Below, in pieces: positions 1 through 5,805 of a stretch of DNA of 8,082 nt. The notes below the pieces were generated by a model. It did no database searches. It was not told where the DNA came from and saw nothing but the letters and a program-made list of their open reading frames with translations. Where the stretch lies: NCBI GenBank assembly GCA_050012535.1, contig JBEKGZ010000071.1:1-8082 (forward strand), in the 5' to 3' direction. Within the stretch, counting starts at the first letter, position 1. Every line of letters starts with the position of its first letter. The position numbers and the translations under genes were made by a program. Source of the DNA: CAVPLU01 sp050012535. GTDB taxonomy: Archaea; Thermoproteota; Bathyarchaeia; 40CM-2-53-6.

Positions 1-36
1 CTGGAGCATTGTCCGAGAAGCCCAGAGACGCCAAGG

Positions 37-687
37 CTAGGGTGCATGGCATTTCAGTGAGAGCATTATCGGTTCGATGATCTTTCCCGCCTGTTCAGAT
101 GTGTCAGGCCGTGCGAAAGCGTAAACCACGTAGTACCTTCCTGACTCATCGCATTGCAAGTGCATAGAGTACGAGTCTTGCGTCACCCGACGTGACCCGA
201 ACGGAAAGCCTCCTCGTTCGACGAACATCCGTGCGTGGATGTAGGCGGCTTCATGCCCCTGAATGTTCACGCTCTTGGTCTCGGGGGTGCCGTCCAGTTT
301 CGCACGTGTGCTCTTGACTGAGCGCTCAATGCTGGCCGATGCCTGAGCCGCCGCGGTCGCATATCGCTTTCTTGCCTCTTCCAGACTCCCCCATGATAGG
401 AAAACCTTGAAGCCTCCCTCGAGATGGAAGACGACATCGCCCTTCTCCCTTCTCGTCTTCGGATTGAGTTCAAGACGCGCGTTGTTCGGGCAGTTGGCTG
501 AGAAGCCGTACATTGCCAAGAGCTCGTACTTCGGCTGCGCAACTCTCGAGTCGTCGGCTTCTGTGCCCTCCGTCACAACTAGCTCTTCATCACTTGTCAC
601 TTTGCTCGCCGCTGAGCCCTTTGTTCCCGCTCGAGCGATCCCAAGAAATTTCAGCAACTTGTGGGTGAGATCGTCCGCGTCCTTCAT
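37..687 (-). CDS. Hypothetical soluble protein, 216 aa
   Basis: I do not recognise the family. The protein has a short charged N-terminus (residues 1-18), a low-complexity Ala/Ser/Thr/Glu stretch (about 19-52) that looks like a flexible linker, and a compact alpha/beta-like C-terminal domain (about 53-216). That domain has a hydrophobic strand with FKVFLSWG (93-100), a helix rich in Ala, Arg and Lys (102-131), a second helix/strand block around GHEAAYIHARMF (144-155), and a final strand with RYYVVYAFARP (184-193). The strand-helix order is loosely like PsbP/Mog1-type folds, which is only an impression. There is no signal peptide or membrane segment, so a cytosolic location is expected. The frame is fully open and ends in TAG. 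The ATG at 685-687 has no Shine-Dalgarno, but a TATA-like box lies 32-39 bases upstream, which fits a transcript with a very short leader. Coding is well supported, function is not. Confidence 0.75.
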   Translation of the reverse strand: MKDADDLTHKLLKFLGIARAGTKGSAASKVTSDEELVVTEGTEADDSRVAQPKYELLAMYGFSANCPNNARLELNPKTRREKGDVVFHLEGGFKVFLSWGSLEEARKRYATAAAQASASIERSVKSTRAKLDGTPETKSVNIQGHEAAYIHARMFVERGGFPFGSRRVTQDSYSMHLQCDESGRYYVVYAFARPDTSEQAGKIIEPIMLSLKCHAP

Positions 688-718
688 GAATACTGCCTGA
701 GGCCAAGATAGCGAGGTT

Positions 719-726
719 GGATATTA
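719..726 (-). promoter_or_regulatory. Possible TATA box for the 37-687 gene
   Basis: On the minus strand the bases read TAATATCC, in a GC-richer setting, about 36 bases upstream of the ATG at 687. In archaea transcription starts roughly 25-27 bases past the centre of the TATA box, which would give a leader of about 10 bases and fits the absence of a ribosome binding site. This is a single short AT-rich match, so it is weak evidence. Confidence 0.3.
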
Positions 727-727
727 C

Positions 728-1035
728 CCCTCCGCAGGCGAACGGCACCCGTGCGGGCTGCTTGTTATGAAGCACTAAAAGTCTTTACATCTCGGCAAGC
801 GAAGTTTATCCATAGATCTACCTGACGGTGATTGATCTTAGTCACATCTCAAGCTGTGAATCCCAGTGGTCTGGGGTCTTGCTTAGGTGGCCTGATGGAT
901 CTGATTGAGGCATATGATTTCGGCCGAATCGCAGGTGACAACATCCGGGGCACATGACATTTGCAACGATAATTCATGAAGCTATCCGATCCCCAAACTT
1001 CATCTGATGGGACCATCATTCCACGAACGAGCGTG
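728..1035. other. Stretch with no supported gene
   Basis: Open frames exist here on both strands (for example 849-1226 minus and 976-1188 plus), but neither translates to a recognisable protein and they are antisense to each other over most of their length. The minus-strand frame has unusual composition, rich in Arg, Pro, Ser and Met with few acidic residues, typical of non-coding translation. The part next to 1036 may be further decayed sequence belonging to the VOC relic or to whatever lay downstream of it. No RNA gene, repeat or strong hairpin was seen. Confidence 0.5.
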
Positions 1036-1164
1036 TCACTCTCCGGGTTTCCTGACGGGTTCATCATATTCGATTGTCTGCGATCTCTCGAACAGTTCGA
1101 TGAGAATACTGGATTGTGCCTTGTTCTGGACGTAAGCGAAGACGTTGCCAGGTTGCCTCCCACA
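1036..1164 (-). pseudogene. C-terminal relic of a VOC (glyoxalase-fold) protein
   Basis: A 42-codon open stretch without a usable start lies between a TAA (1165-1167) and a TGA (1036-1038). Its translation contains FAYVQNKAQSSILIELFER. This matches the last beta strand of VOC epimerase/glyoxalase proteins, where a [WF]AY strand, a turn and a hydrophobic strand ending in the metal-ligand Glu (IEL) close the fold. The intact VOC gene of this window (5819-6319) has the same layout, WAYLDTEKETGVIFELVEK. The remaining 100 or so residues are absent or unrecognisable, so it is a 5'-truncated remnant. The match is short (about 20 residues) and another frame of the same bases shows an SDR-like string, so the assignment is tentative. 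Confidence 0.4.
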
Positions 1165-1210
1165 TTATGGACCAGCATATCCTCGTGACACGTAATCGTC
1201 GGATAGGGAT

Positions 1211-1218
1211 AAAAAAAA
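1211..1218 (-). terminator. Possible U-tract terminator downstream of the MBL-fold gene
   Basis: Eight consecutive A on the plus strand give eight T in the minus-strand transcript, preceded by GGCC and followed by ATCCC. Archaeal RNA polymerase can terminate at U-tracts of this length without a hairpin. The tract lies about 135 bases downstream of the stop of the gene at 1354-2148, on the correct strand. No stable stem precedes it. It could also be just a homopolymer in decaying sequence. Confidence 0.35.
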
Positions 1219-1353
1219 GGCCTCATACTCGTTTGGAAGCCGAGAAGACCTCTGCGCTCTACCGCTCGACAGCATGGTTGTTTCAGGTCGATGCGTCATC
1301 GGAAGTTCAGAAACAGTAACCCAGGGACGCCATTCACACGCGATTGTTAAGTC

Positions 1354-2148
1354 CTAAATATGTGCCTTGTACACATAACTCCCCTTGTATGGTATCACGA
1401 CCGGCTTTATCCTTGTTGAATCGAATAGCTTGGCAAAATCCTGAGGGTTTATCGTATCTCCGCTCCAGAGGTTGTAGTGGCACGGGATGACCACTTCCGG
1501 ATTCAACAGCTTGGCGAAGGTGACGGCATCTTCTGGCTTCCTTATACTATGAGGTAGCAGGTCGCTAAGTATAGGGAGCATCGCGAGATGAGGAGAAGCC
1601 TTCGCTACAGGCTCCAGCACTTCGCTTGGGTTCTTCAGCATCGCTCGGGATGAGTCTCCCATGTTGTAGATCCTGATTCCTTCGATGTCGAAGAGATACC
1701 CGAAGTGGGTGGTCCTATTCTCCTCGGATATCTCATCTGGCGATATCGAGTAGTAGGGGGTGACCTTGAAGCCGTCCACTTCAAATGTCACGCAGGCTTT
1801 AAGGCTGTTCACCCTGTTCCTATCTATCCCCAGCTTGACCATGTGTTCGCAAGATTCTGATGTTCCAAAGAACGTGGTTGTGGGGAAGTTCTTTGCTATT
1901 ATAGGCAGGCTAATCGAGTCAGTGTGGTCCAAGTGGTCATGAGTACAGAATACGTAATCAAACTGGCAGTCCTCCGGCCTCATGGGAGGCTCTGGATGTA
2001 GGTAGTGAAGTCCCGGGTCCCTGCTCAAGTAGATGTCCAGAGCAATTAGCTTGTCCCGAGATGTCTTGAAAACGAAGGAGTTCTGCCCCAGCCAAAATAC
2101 CTGCACTTCGCCCTTGCGGACCTTCGCTTCATGAATCTCACCTATCAT
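1354..2148 (-). CDS. UlaG-like metallo-beta-lactamase-fold hydrolase
   Basis: This is a 264-residue protein of the MBL superfamily, in the branch of L-ascorbate-6-phosphate lactonase (UlaG) and related metal-dependent hydrolases. It opens with the family's WLGQNSFVFKT strand-turn (residues 19-29). The metal-binding motif HxHxDH is present as THDHLDHTD, giving H70, H72, D74 and H75. The later ligands are also visible: the Asp of YNMGDSS (D165) and the His of IPCHYN (H224), so the two-metal site appears complete. Length is a little short of bacterial UlaG (about 350). No signal peptide or membrane segment is present. The ATG at 2146-2148 has a strong ribosome binding site, and this start gives a normal N-terminus. 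The gene stands alone: only broken genes lie upstream on the same strand and no ula pathway partner is visible. The lactonase substrate is therefore unknown, though a role on a sugar-acid lactone or phosphodiester is plausible. Confidence 0.9.
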   Translation of the reverse strand: MIGEIHEAKVRKGEVQVFWLGQNSFVFKTSRDKLIALDIYLSRDPGLHYLHPEPPMRPEDCQFDYVFCTHDHLDHTDSISLPIIAKNFPTTTFFGTSESCEHMVKLGIDRNRVNSLKACVTFEVDGFKVTPYYSISPDEISEENRTTHFGYLFDIEGIRIYNMGDSSRAMLKNPSEVLEPVAKASPHLAMLPILSDLLPHSIRKPEDAVTFAKLLNPEVVIPCHYNLWSGDTINPQDFAKLFDSTRIKPVVIPYKGSYVYKAHI

Positions 2149-2150
2149 AC

Positions 2151-2158
2151 AATCACCT
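2151..2158 (-). promoter_or_regulatory. Ribosome binding site of the MBL-fold gene
   Basis: On the minus strand AGGTGATT precedes GT and the ATG at 2148. It matches the complement of the usual 16S rRNA 3' end (GGAGGTGATC) over seven bases and fixes the start. It is the clearest Shine-Dalgarno in the window. The spacing to the ATG is short (2 bases after the last matched base, 5-6 from the GGTG core), still within the functional range. Confidence 0.75.
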
Positions 2159-2177
2159 GTTCTTCATCAACGTCCCA

Positions 2178-2335
2178 CTACTTGGCCGAGCATTTGTCAG
2201 CTCCGTTGGCCATCTCATTCGTAGCATAGTCTGCCTCTGTCTTCTGCGCATGCTCTGGCGTCACAGATGTGCTCCAATTATCTGCCTGAGACCAACCTTT
2301 TCAAGTTTCTTGATTACAGAATCCATGTTAGGCAT
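2178..2335 (-). pseudogene. C-terminal relic of a corrinoid-binding methyltransferase protein (MtbC/MttC type), frameshifted
   Basis: Reading from 2335, the frame gives MPNMDSVIKKLEKVGLRQII and GAHL, then hits TGA at 2261-2263. One frame over, from 2261, it continues TPEHAQKTEADYATNEMANG and DKCSAK to a TAG at 2178-2180. Joined, this follows the end of the B12-binding domain of methylamine-type corrinoid proteins. The family pattern is MP.MK..I..L...GLRDKVKV.VGGAP.TPEFA..IGADYYAPNA..GVEKC, with a few residues missing after GLR. The upstream corrinoid His motif (DxHxxG) and the four-helix cap are not found, so the gene is 5'-truncated as well as frameshifted. In the host it would once have shuttled a methyl group between a substrate methyltransferase and a coenzyme-M or folate acceptor. 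None of those partners is in the window. Confidence 0.5.
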
Positions 2336-2337
2336 GC

Positions 2338-2550
2338 TTACGAAGACTGAGTGTCGGTGATGGGACTGGTCGCCTCGGCGACGTACGCTTCTGGATTGTT
2401 GGTCTTCGAGTCTACGAAATGAGCGAACATTGGTTCGGACAAAGTGGTGTACCAGCCGTCCACCAAGATCGTGGTCCCTGAAACTTCTGGCGTTTCATAA
2501 TAAATAGACTCGCTATTCTTGTCAATAAACAGACTGTTTTGACCATCCAC
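2338..2550 (-). pseudogene. C-terminal relic of a short-chain dehydrogenase/reductase
   Basis: The 70-codon open frame contains VSGTTILVDGWYTT (about residues 23-36). This is the C-terminal signature of classical SDRs, normally Y[VI]TG..I.VDGGY, seen in the intact SDR here as YVTGQCITIDGGYSL. The preceding residues (SESIYYETPE) fit a degraded version of FLASD..SY. The second Gly of DGG has become Trp. The cofactor site, catalytic Ser-Tyr-Lys and everything else upstream are missing. The nominal ATG at 2548-2550 is therefore not an original start. The tail after the signature (about 34 residues) is longer than usual and may be read-through into non-coding sequence. It ends three bases before the corrinoid-protein relic, on the same strand. 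Confidence 0.55.
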
Positions 2551-2736
2551 GTCAGATTAACAATTCTCGGCACGCATAAGTGGAAAACTTCAGGTGCTGC
2601 GCCAGAAGGCTACGGTCTTTCTAGTCAGAGAATATCCAGACTTCGCTGACTCTGACGCTAATTTCAAGGCCGGCCGAATGCAGGATGTGCGGTTTTTACC
2701 GTTATGGAAGGGAGTGGTAGACGAGGTATTTTCGTA

Positions 2737-3561
2737 GTGAGTTTGATGCTTCAGGGAAAAGTGGCTCTTGTAACTGGATCTGGGCGTGGTCTCGGCAGAT
2801 CTTGCGCCCGCAGACTGGCGAAGCTAGGAGCAGATGTCGTGATCAATGATGTTGATCTGAAAGCTGCGGAGGAATTCAACGAACGGCTGACTGCTCCAAC
2901 CGTGATGGATGAGGTGAAGAACCTTGGGCGGCGCTCGATCGGCATTCAAGCTGACGTATGCAAAAAAGCGGATGTGGACGGAATGTTCAAGAAGATACTC
3001 GACGAGTTCGGACGAATCGACATACTCGTAAACAATGCTGGCGGCAGGCTACGTCCGGGAGCGGGATGGGCATCCAGCGTGCCGCCGGAGGATCTCCGCT
3101 TCATCATCGATCTCGATCTTATTGGAAGCATTCTTTGCAGTCAAGCTGCTTCTATTCCGATGAAGCAGCAGAAGTCAGGAAACATCATCAATGTCTCGTC
3201 GATTGCGGGGCTCGAAGTCAGCAGGTCTGGACGTGGAGCGGACTATGCGGTAGCGAAGGCTGGTGTATTCCACTATACACGCCTCTTGGCTGCTGAGCTA
3301 GGCCCGTACGGCATACGTGTCAACTGCATCGCTCCAGGTATCATCACCTCATCCAGGGTAATAGCGACGGGCCAGGCTCCTGAACACCTAGCGAGAGCGT
3401 GTCCTTTGGGAAGGCTCGGTAAGCCTGAAGACTGCGCTAACGTGATTGAGTTCTTGGCCAGCGACCTGTCAGGATACGTTACGGGTCAATGTATCACAAT
3501 AGACGGCGGTTACTCACTCACCCAAATGTGGCCGTCACAGGACTACGTGTGGCCGGGATAG
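2737..3561 (+). CDS. Short-chain dehydrogenase/reductase (classical SDR, FabG-like)
   Basis: This is a complete NAD(P)-dependent oxidoreductase of the classical SDR family. Numbered from the upstream ATG at 2704, the Rossmann motif TGSGRGLG is at 24-31, the acidic residue after strand 2 is in VVINDVD (45-51), NNAGG is at 110-114, the catalytic Ser in INVSSIAG is S166, YxxxK is Y181/K185, IRVNCIAPG is at 204-212 and YVTGQCITIDGGY closes the domain at 258-270. The acidic loop suggests a preference for NAD. An insertion of about ten residues after NNAGG (RLRPGAGWASSV) widens the substrate loop. The fourth member of the catalytic tetrad, Asn in the usual D.N[LI].G, is Asp here (DLDLIG, D138). Start choice: GTG at 2737 has GAGGT (2723-2727) nine bases upstream and is preferred; ATG at 2746 gives the most typical N-terminus (MLQGKVALVTG); ATG at 2704 lacks a binding site. 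The substrate is unknown, and neighbours hint at sugar or hydroxyacid oxidation. Confidence 0.92.
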   Translation: MSLMLQGKVALVTGSGRGLGRSCARRLAKLGADVVINDVDLKAAEEFNERLTAPTVMDEVKNLGRRSIGIQADVCKKADVDGMFKKILDEFGRIDILVNNAGGRLRPGAGWASSVPPEDLRFIIDLDLIGSILCSQAASIPMKQQKSGNIINVSSIAGLEVSRSGRGADYAVAKAGVFHYTRLLAAELGPYGIRVNCIAPGIITSSRVIATGQAPEHLARACPLGRLGKPEDCANVIEFLASDLSGYVTGQCITIDGGYSLTQMWPSQDYVWPG

Positions 3562-3607
3562 TTCTGAGATAACTGTGTCAGCTTGGCGGAAGATGCGGGT
3601 TTCGCAC

Positions 3608-3796
3608 CTACTTCTCAAGTTCCCTGAAGGGTGCTTCAACCACATCGTAGACCTCCAGCTCGCGGCCGGCCCCCATCAGGTTCTTTGACATCTGCAAAAT
3701 ATTCCAAGTCTCGTGAAACCGATCTTTCGACGCAATGAGGTCTTCCGTCTGCCCGGATTGGGACCGCTCACAATCTTGCCAACTGATCGAAAGGGC
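3608..3796 (-). pseudogene. C-terminal relic of an unrecognised protein
   Basis: A minus-strand frame of 62 codons with no start codon runs from just after a TGA (3797-3799) to a TAG at 3608-3610. Its second half has strongly protein-like composition: QTEDLIASKDRFHETWNILQ at about residues 16-35, then MSKNLMGAGRELEVYDVVEA and PFRELEK at the end. It reads as an amphipathic helix, a turn, a beta strand and a charged terminal helix, as in the tail of a cytosolic enzyme. I cannot name the family. The first 15 residues (ALSISWQDCERSQSG) look non-coding, so the true remnant probably starts near 3750. It lies back to back with the aminotransferase relic, both having lost their 5' ends at the same place. 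Confidence 0.45.
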
Positions 3797-4026
3797 TCAT
3801 GGCCGGGATAGAGCTGGTCAAAGACAAGAAATCGAAGAAGCCCGCAAGCAAGGAGACGGTCGAGGCAGTCGAAGAGGCTTACAAGAGAGGAGTCCTCGTC
3901 AATCCGGGCGGCACATTCGAGAACGTCATTAGAATGGCTCCCGCGGTAGTAATCACGAAGGAGCAGCTGGAATGCGGTCTCGACATTTTGGATGAGACCA
4001 TAGGCGCAATCGAGAGGACGGTTTAA
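3787..4026 (+). pseudogene. C-terminal relic of a class III PLP aminotransferase (GabT/ArgD-like)
   Basis: Eighty codons match the last domain of class III (omega) aminotransferases such as 4-aminobutyrate or acetylornithine aminotransferase. SKGLMAGIELVKDK corresponds to the family's RGKGLM.G.ELV.D, AYKRGVLVNPGGTFENVIRM to A...G.L....G...NV.R..P, and VVITKEQLECGLDILDETI to the terminal helix. Similarity begins upstream of the ATG at 3799 (K-G-L precede it in frame) and stops at a TGA (3784-3786), so this ATG is not a natural start. The PLP-binding lysine, the whole large domain and about 350 residues are missing. The remaining reading frame has no internal stop and good codon structure, which suggests a fairly recent truncation. 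It cannot be catalytically active. Confidence 0.85.
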
Positions 4027-4111
4027 AGAAATCAGAAATAGCATTGCGAATCTATTCAGCTTGTGATGGCTCTATTCTTCTATCTCATAAGAATGCTTGT
4101 TGTTCGCAACG

Positions 4112-4127
4112 GATGCGTAGACGCATC
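4112..4127. repeat. 16-base palindrome GATGCGT-AG-ACGCATC
   Basis: Two perfect 7-base arms are separated by AG. The element lies in the 113-base gap between the stop of the aminotransferase relic (plus) and the stop of the ADH relic (minus), so it faces two convergent 3' ends. It could be a small terminator hairpin (the 2-base loop would force one or two pairs open) or a leftover operator for a dimeric regulator. No T-tract follows it on either strand. Confidence 0.4.
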
Positions 4128-4139
4128 GGCCGAGCACAC

Positions 4140-4499
4140 TTAAGCTGGACGGGTGGAGAATTCGACTGTGACTTCCTTCAACAGACCGTTCACGAAGAAA
4201 GTCGGAGGCTCTGTGACCAATCTCTCCACATTGAGCCCCGCGATATGTACCGTGCCCCCGCTGCGGACAAGGTTCATCGTTTGGAGAATCGTCTTCGAGA
4301 GCCCTGTTGCTTCAATCACAACGTCTGCGCCTTCCGCATCGGTAGCCTCATCCACATAGCGCTATGGATCCTCGTTAGCGACGTTCACCACGACGTCTGC
4401 TCCAAGCTTCTTAGCTAGCTGAAGGCGGTAGTCCAATACGTCTGTCATTATGATGTGACTTGCACCCATTGCTCTGGCAACCTGCCCCGATCTGTAGGG
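4140..4499 (-). pseudogene. C-terminal half of a zinc-type alcohol dehydrogenase (MDR family), interrupted by a stop
   Basis: From 4499 the frame reads GQVARAMGASHIIMTDVLDY, RLQLAKKLGADVVVNV and ANEDP, then TAG (4362-4364). It resumes in the same frame RYVDEATDAEGADVVIEATG, then LVRSGGTVHIAGL, and ends in TAA at 4140-4142. This is the nucleotide-binding domain and start of the C-terminal segment of medium-chain (Zn) dehydrogenases such as threonine, sorbitol or butanediol dehydrogenase. The Asp after strand 2 (MTDVLD) indicates an NAD-dependent ancestor. The catalytic zinc half, the structural zinc lobe and the GxGxxG turn are gone. A GTG at 4353-4355 restarts the frame after the stop, but the product would be a 71-residue fragment. 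In another frame, bases 4508-4485 read LLEPIALQIG, which may be further ADH sequence shifted by an indel. Confidence 0.85.
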
Positions 4500-4613
4500 C
4501 TATCGGTTCCAGAAGCTGTTGGAGAGCTCGTCAACACCGCCACCCGGTATTCCAAAGACGTATTTTACGCCCTCCGCCTGAAGACGTTCGAGAAGGTACC
4601 TCGCGCAGGTCAT
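4500..4613 (-). pseudogene. N-terminal relic of a thiamine-diphosphate-dependent enzyme (acetolactate synthase/benzoylformate decarboxylase type)
   Basis: A 37-codon frame encodes MTCARYLLERLQAEGVKYVF followed by GIPGGGVDEL. This is the start of the Pyr domain of TPP enzymes of the IlvB superfamily, whose usual form is MTGA..L...L..EGV.YVFG.PGG. The ATG at 4611-4613 is preceded by GGGTGAA, so the natural translation start survives. The catalytic Glu, normally about 20 residues further on, is absent: after SNSFWNR comes TAG (4500-4502), and the following codons in the same frame are ADH. This is the only remnant in the window that keeps a 5' end instead of a 3' end. It is fused head-on to the ADH piece without spacer, and diverges from the truncated ABC ATPase across about 70 bases. 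Confidence 0.75.
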
Positions 4614-4686
4614 TTCACCCAATGCAAGTCACATCGTTTTCCGAAATCAGCGACGCTCCATATATGAGCTAAAGGCAACACTTCAG

Positions 4687-5640
4687 TTGAAGCGTAGCAT
4701 CCGACTTTCAGAGCTCACGGAAGGCAACGTATACATCGGCGACAGACTCGTTAATGATGTTGCCCCCAAAGACCGCAACATAGCAATGGTCTTCCAAAGC
4801 TACGCACTGTATCCCCACATGAATGTCTTTGATAATATCGCGTTCCCTCTCAAGATCCGGCACATGAACAAGAGCGAGATTCAGCAGCGCGTCAAAGAAG
4901 CTGCAGACACGCTCGAGATCGGTGGTCTCCTTAAGCGAAAACCCAAGGAACTCAGCGGTGGGCAAAGACAACGCGTTGCGCTAGGAAGAGCGATTGTGAG
5001 GAAGCCCGATGTTTTCCTGATGGATGAGCCACTCAGCAACCTGGACGCGAAGCTTAGAGTGTACATGCGTGCCGAGCTGAAACGACTCCAGAAGCGCCTT
5101 GACACCACGCTCATCTACGTTACTCATGACCAAGTGGAGGCAATGACCATGTCGGACCGCATCGCAATAATGAATGAGGGTCGCCTCGAACAGCTGGACA
5201 ATCCAGAGAACATATACTTCTCCCCGACGAACTTGTGGGTAGCCGGATTCATTGGCAGCCCTCCGATGAACTTCTTCGAATGCACGCTGGTAGAGAAAGA
5301 TGGCGGAGTGCTCGACGCGACTGAGTTTCAGGTGCCTCTATCAAAGGAAAACTTCGCTGTCATCCGCAAGGACGCTTCGGCGTCGGATCTCGTTCTCGGC
5401 GTCAGACCTGAGGATATGAAAGTCACCAAGCATTCGGTGCCCAATGGGATCCAAGCGAAGGTATACGTAACCGAGCCCATAGGCGATAGCGTCATCGTGG
5501 ACGCGCGGATCGGCGGGACATTGGTCAAGGCGAAGGCTGACCCTACCTTCCAAGCTAGACTTGACGACACGGTCTATTTGACCTTCGATACCGAGAGAAT
5601 GCATGTTTTCGACAAGAAGACAGGGAATACTATCATATAG
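4687..5640 (+). CDS. 5'-truncated sugar-type ABC transporter ATPase (MalK/UgpC/MsmX family), Walker A missing
   Basis: The 317 codons match ATPases that energise carbohydrate importers. In order: a YIGDRLVNDVAPKDR block (16-30), Q-loop MVFQSYALYPHM (34-45), signature LSGGQRQR (89-96), Walker B VFLMDEP (109-115), D-loop SNLDAKLR (117-124), H-switch YVTHDQ (H147), then the C-terminal TOBE/regulatory domain with LGVRPEDM (237-244). Family members are about 370 residues. Here the first 50-odd, including the GPSGCGK(S/T)T Walker A P-loop, are gone. The TTG at 4687 is only the nominal start. Upstream in the same frame, KATLQLKRSIRLSELTEG may be a scrambled end of the P-loop helix. Without Walker A the protein should not bind ATP productively. 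No permease or solute-binding gene is nearby. The rest of the frame shows no stop or frameshift, so the truncation looks recent or the remainder is still kept. Confidence 0.88.
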   Translation: MKRSIRLSELTEGNVYIGDRLVNDVAPKDRNIAMVFQSYALYPHMNVFDNIAFPLKIRHMNKSEIQQRVKEAADTLEIGGLLKRKPKELSGGQRQRVALGRAIVRKPDVFLMDEPLSNLDAKLRVYMRAELKRLQKRLDTTLIYVTHDQVEAMTMSDRIAIMNEGRLEQLDNPENIYFSPTNLWVAGFIGSPPMNFFECTLVEKDGGVLDATEFQVPLSKENFAVIRKDASASDLVLGVRPEDMKVTKHSVPNGIQAKVYVTEPIGDSVIVDARIGGTLVKAKADPTFQARLDDTVYLTFDTERMHVFDKKTGNTII

Positions 5641-5805
5641 CGAAGCCCGCATCGAGAGCATTCGGGCGACAAACGAGGACAGTCTGTGCAACGGCTACAT
5701 AGAGGGTGCATCTCCCACAGGAAGGGGAAGCCCCACCATGATGCCACCGATCAATGCAAGTTGCCTGGAATACTGACGGTTAGTCATATCTTCACAGGAC
5801 TATTG

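Noticed and set aside
1162..1188. Minus-strand string DMLVHNVGG, resembling the SDR motif D[IV]LVNNAGG
   Set aside because: The expected upstream Rossmann motif and the downstream catalytic motifs are not found at proper spacing, and the same bases overlap another frame with a longer VOC match. Treated as chance or as an unresolved scrap.
1311..1342. Minus-strand string RVNGVPGLL, resembling the SDR motif IRVN.[IV]APG
   Set aside because: It is only seven matching residues, with no neighbouring SDR sequence in any frame.
2624..2656. Inverted repeat GTCAGAG ... CTCTGAC with a 19-base loop
   Set aside because: Seven-base arms with a long loop are expected by chance; there is no T-tract or gene end to explain it.
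3676..4044. Minus-strand open frame of 122 codons
   Set aside because: It is antisense to the aminotransferase relic and, in its downstream part, out of frame with the more protein-like minus-strand tail at 3608-3750.
4140..4613. In-frame TAG codons as pyrrolysine read-through
   Set aside because: The first TAG separates two unrelated protein families, the second falls in an ADH surface region with no reason for Pyl, and TAG ends at least four intact frames in this window.
5698..5766. Minus-strand hydrophobic run RQLALIGGIMVGLPLPVG that looks like part of a membrane helix
   Set aside because: It is short, ends at a TAG, has no start codon and no other membrane segment nearby; not enough to call a permease relic.
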